Shown: one piece after another, positions 63,949-64,000 of the stretch
Position numbering within the stretch: position 1 is the first letter of the stretch
Layout: each line of letters begins with the position of its first letter
Virus record (IMG/VR): IMGVR_UViG_3300047472_000231
Span: 1 to 64,000 of that record
Direction: 5' to 3' (one strand)
Source: a virus
DNA: 64,000 nucleotides
The notes under the pieces: model-generated
What the model was told of the DNA's origin: nothing
What the model saw: the letters and a program-made list of their open reading frames with translations, nothing else
The model's database searches: none
Translations under genes and position numbers: made by a program

Positions 63949-64000
63949 GCGAGGACATCACCGCCTGTGGCGAATGCCGGGAGATGGCAGCAAGCCGTCC
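63945..64000 (+). CDS. Partial gene running off the window
   Basis: ATG overlapping the previous stop; the visible part reads MSEDITACGECREMAASRP with a CGEC motif. The remainder lies outside the window. Confidence 0.5.
   Translation, partial: MSEDITACGECREMAASR

Noticed and set aside
1-64000. CRISPR arrays, IS elements, rRNA or tRNA genes
   Set aside because: No regularly spaced 25-40 bp direct repeats, no transposase with flanking inverted repeats and no RNA gene could be identified by reading.

Overview
The window is very G+C-rich, with strong G/C preference at third codon positions, many GTG starts, 4-bp stop/start overlaps and GC-rich hairpins after operons. These features, and small protein types familiar from Streptomyces elements, point to a Streptomyces (or close actinomycete) mobile element. 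I see no chromosomal housekeeping gene, rRNA or tRNA. The content is that of a temperate siphophage that also carries a Streptomyces-type conjugation module, so the best working description is a phage-plasmid or conjugative prophage.

Layout. (1) 0.1-4.9 kb: a rightward run of small unknown genes. (2) 5.0-7.5 kb: leftward regulatory genes, including a 400-aa XRE/TPR regulator, an HTH/excisionase-like protein and a 98-aa partner, with operator-like repeats at 7.1 and 7.55 kb. (3) 7.7-20.1 kb: rightward accessory genes, a DUF4236 protein, small membrane proteins, a DUF2637/SpdB-like membrane protein and a TraB/FtsK-type DNA translocase. Just after the translocase is a striking 150-bp array of phased GCTCA/TGAGC repeats, a good candidate for the conjugation cis site (clt). 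(4) 20.7-42.95 kb: the phage late operon (small terminase, endonuclease VII-like HNH protein, large terminase, portal, MuF-like protein, scaffold, HK97-type capsid, neck proteins, major tail protein, tail chaperones with a -1 frameshift site, tape measure with NlpC/P60 domain, tail-tip proteins and fibres). (5) 42.95-48.06 kb: a leftward ten-gene cassette with two glycosyltransferases, an SDR epimerase and a NUMOD4/HNH endonuclease. (6) 48.25-51.4 kb: lysis/surface module (papain-like protease, amidase endolysin, holin, two further membrane proteins, one of them collagen-like). (7) 51.4-59.1 kb: a J-domain-like protein, an unusual tyrosine recombinase, a LexA DNA-binding-domain-only protein, GntR and XRE regulators, a SOS box, probable attP, the main tyrosine integrase and the probable immunity repressor. 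(8) 59.3-64 kb: a Cro-like protein, an excisionase-like protein and a new rightward run of overlapping small early genes that continues past the window.

How it fits together. Late expression is probably coordinated through five copies of a 15-bp palindromic box (CCTNCGAWTCGNAGG-like) found only at the starts of the terminase, portal and lysis transcription units. A separate repeat family (GTAGAC core) lies between the divergent repressor and Cro-like genes. The SOS box and LexA-like protein suggest DNA-damage input. The probable attP with arm-type repeats on both sides of its core is internal to the element, so the sequence looks like a free (virion or plasmid) form rather than an integrated copy. 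No replication initiator, polymerase or primase is recognisable here; replication genes may lie outside the window.
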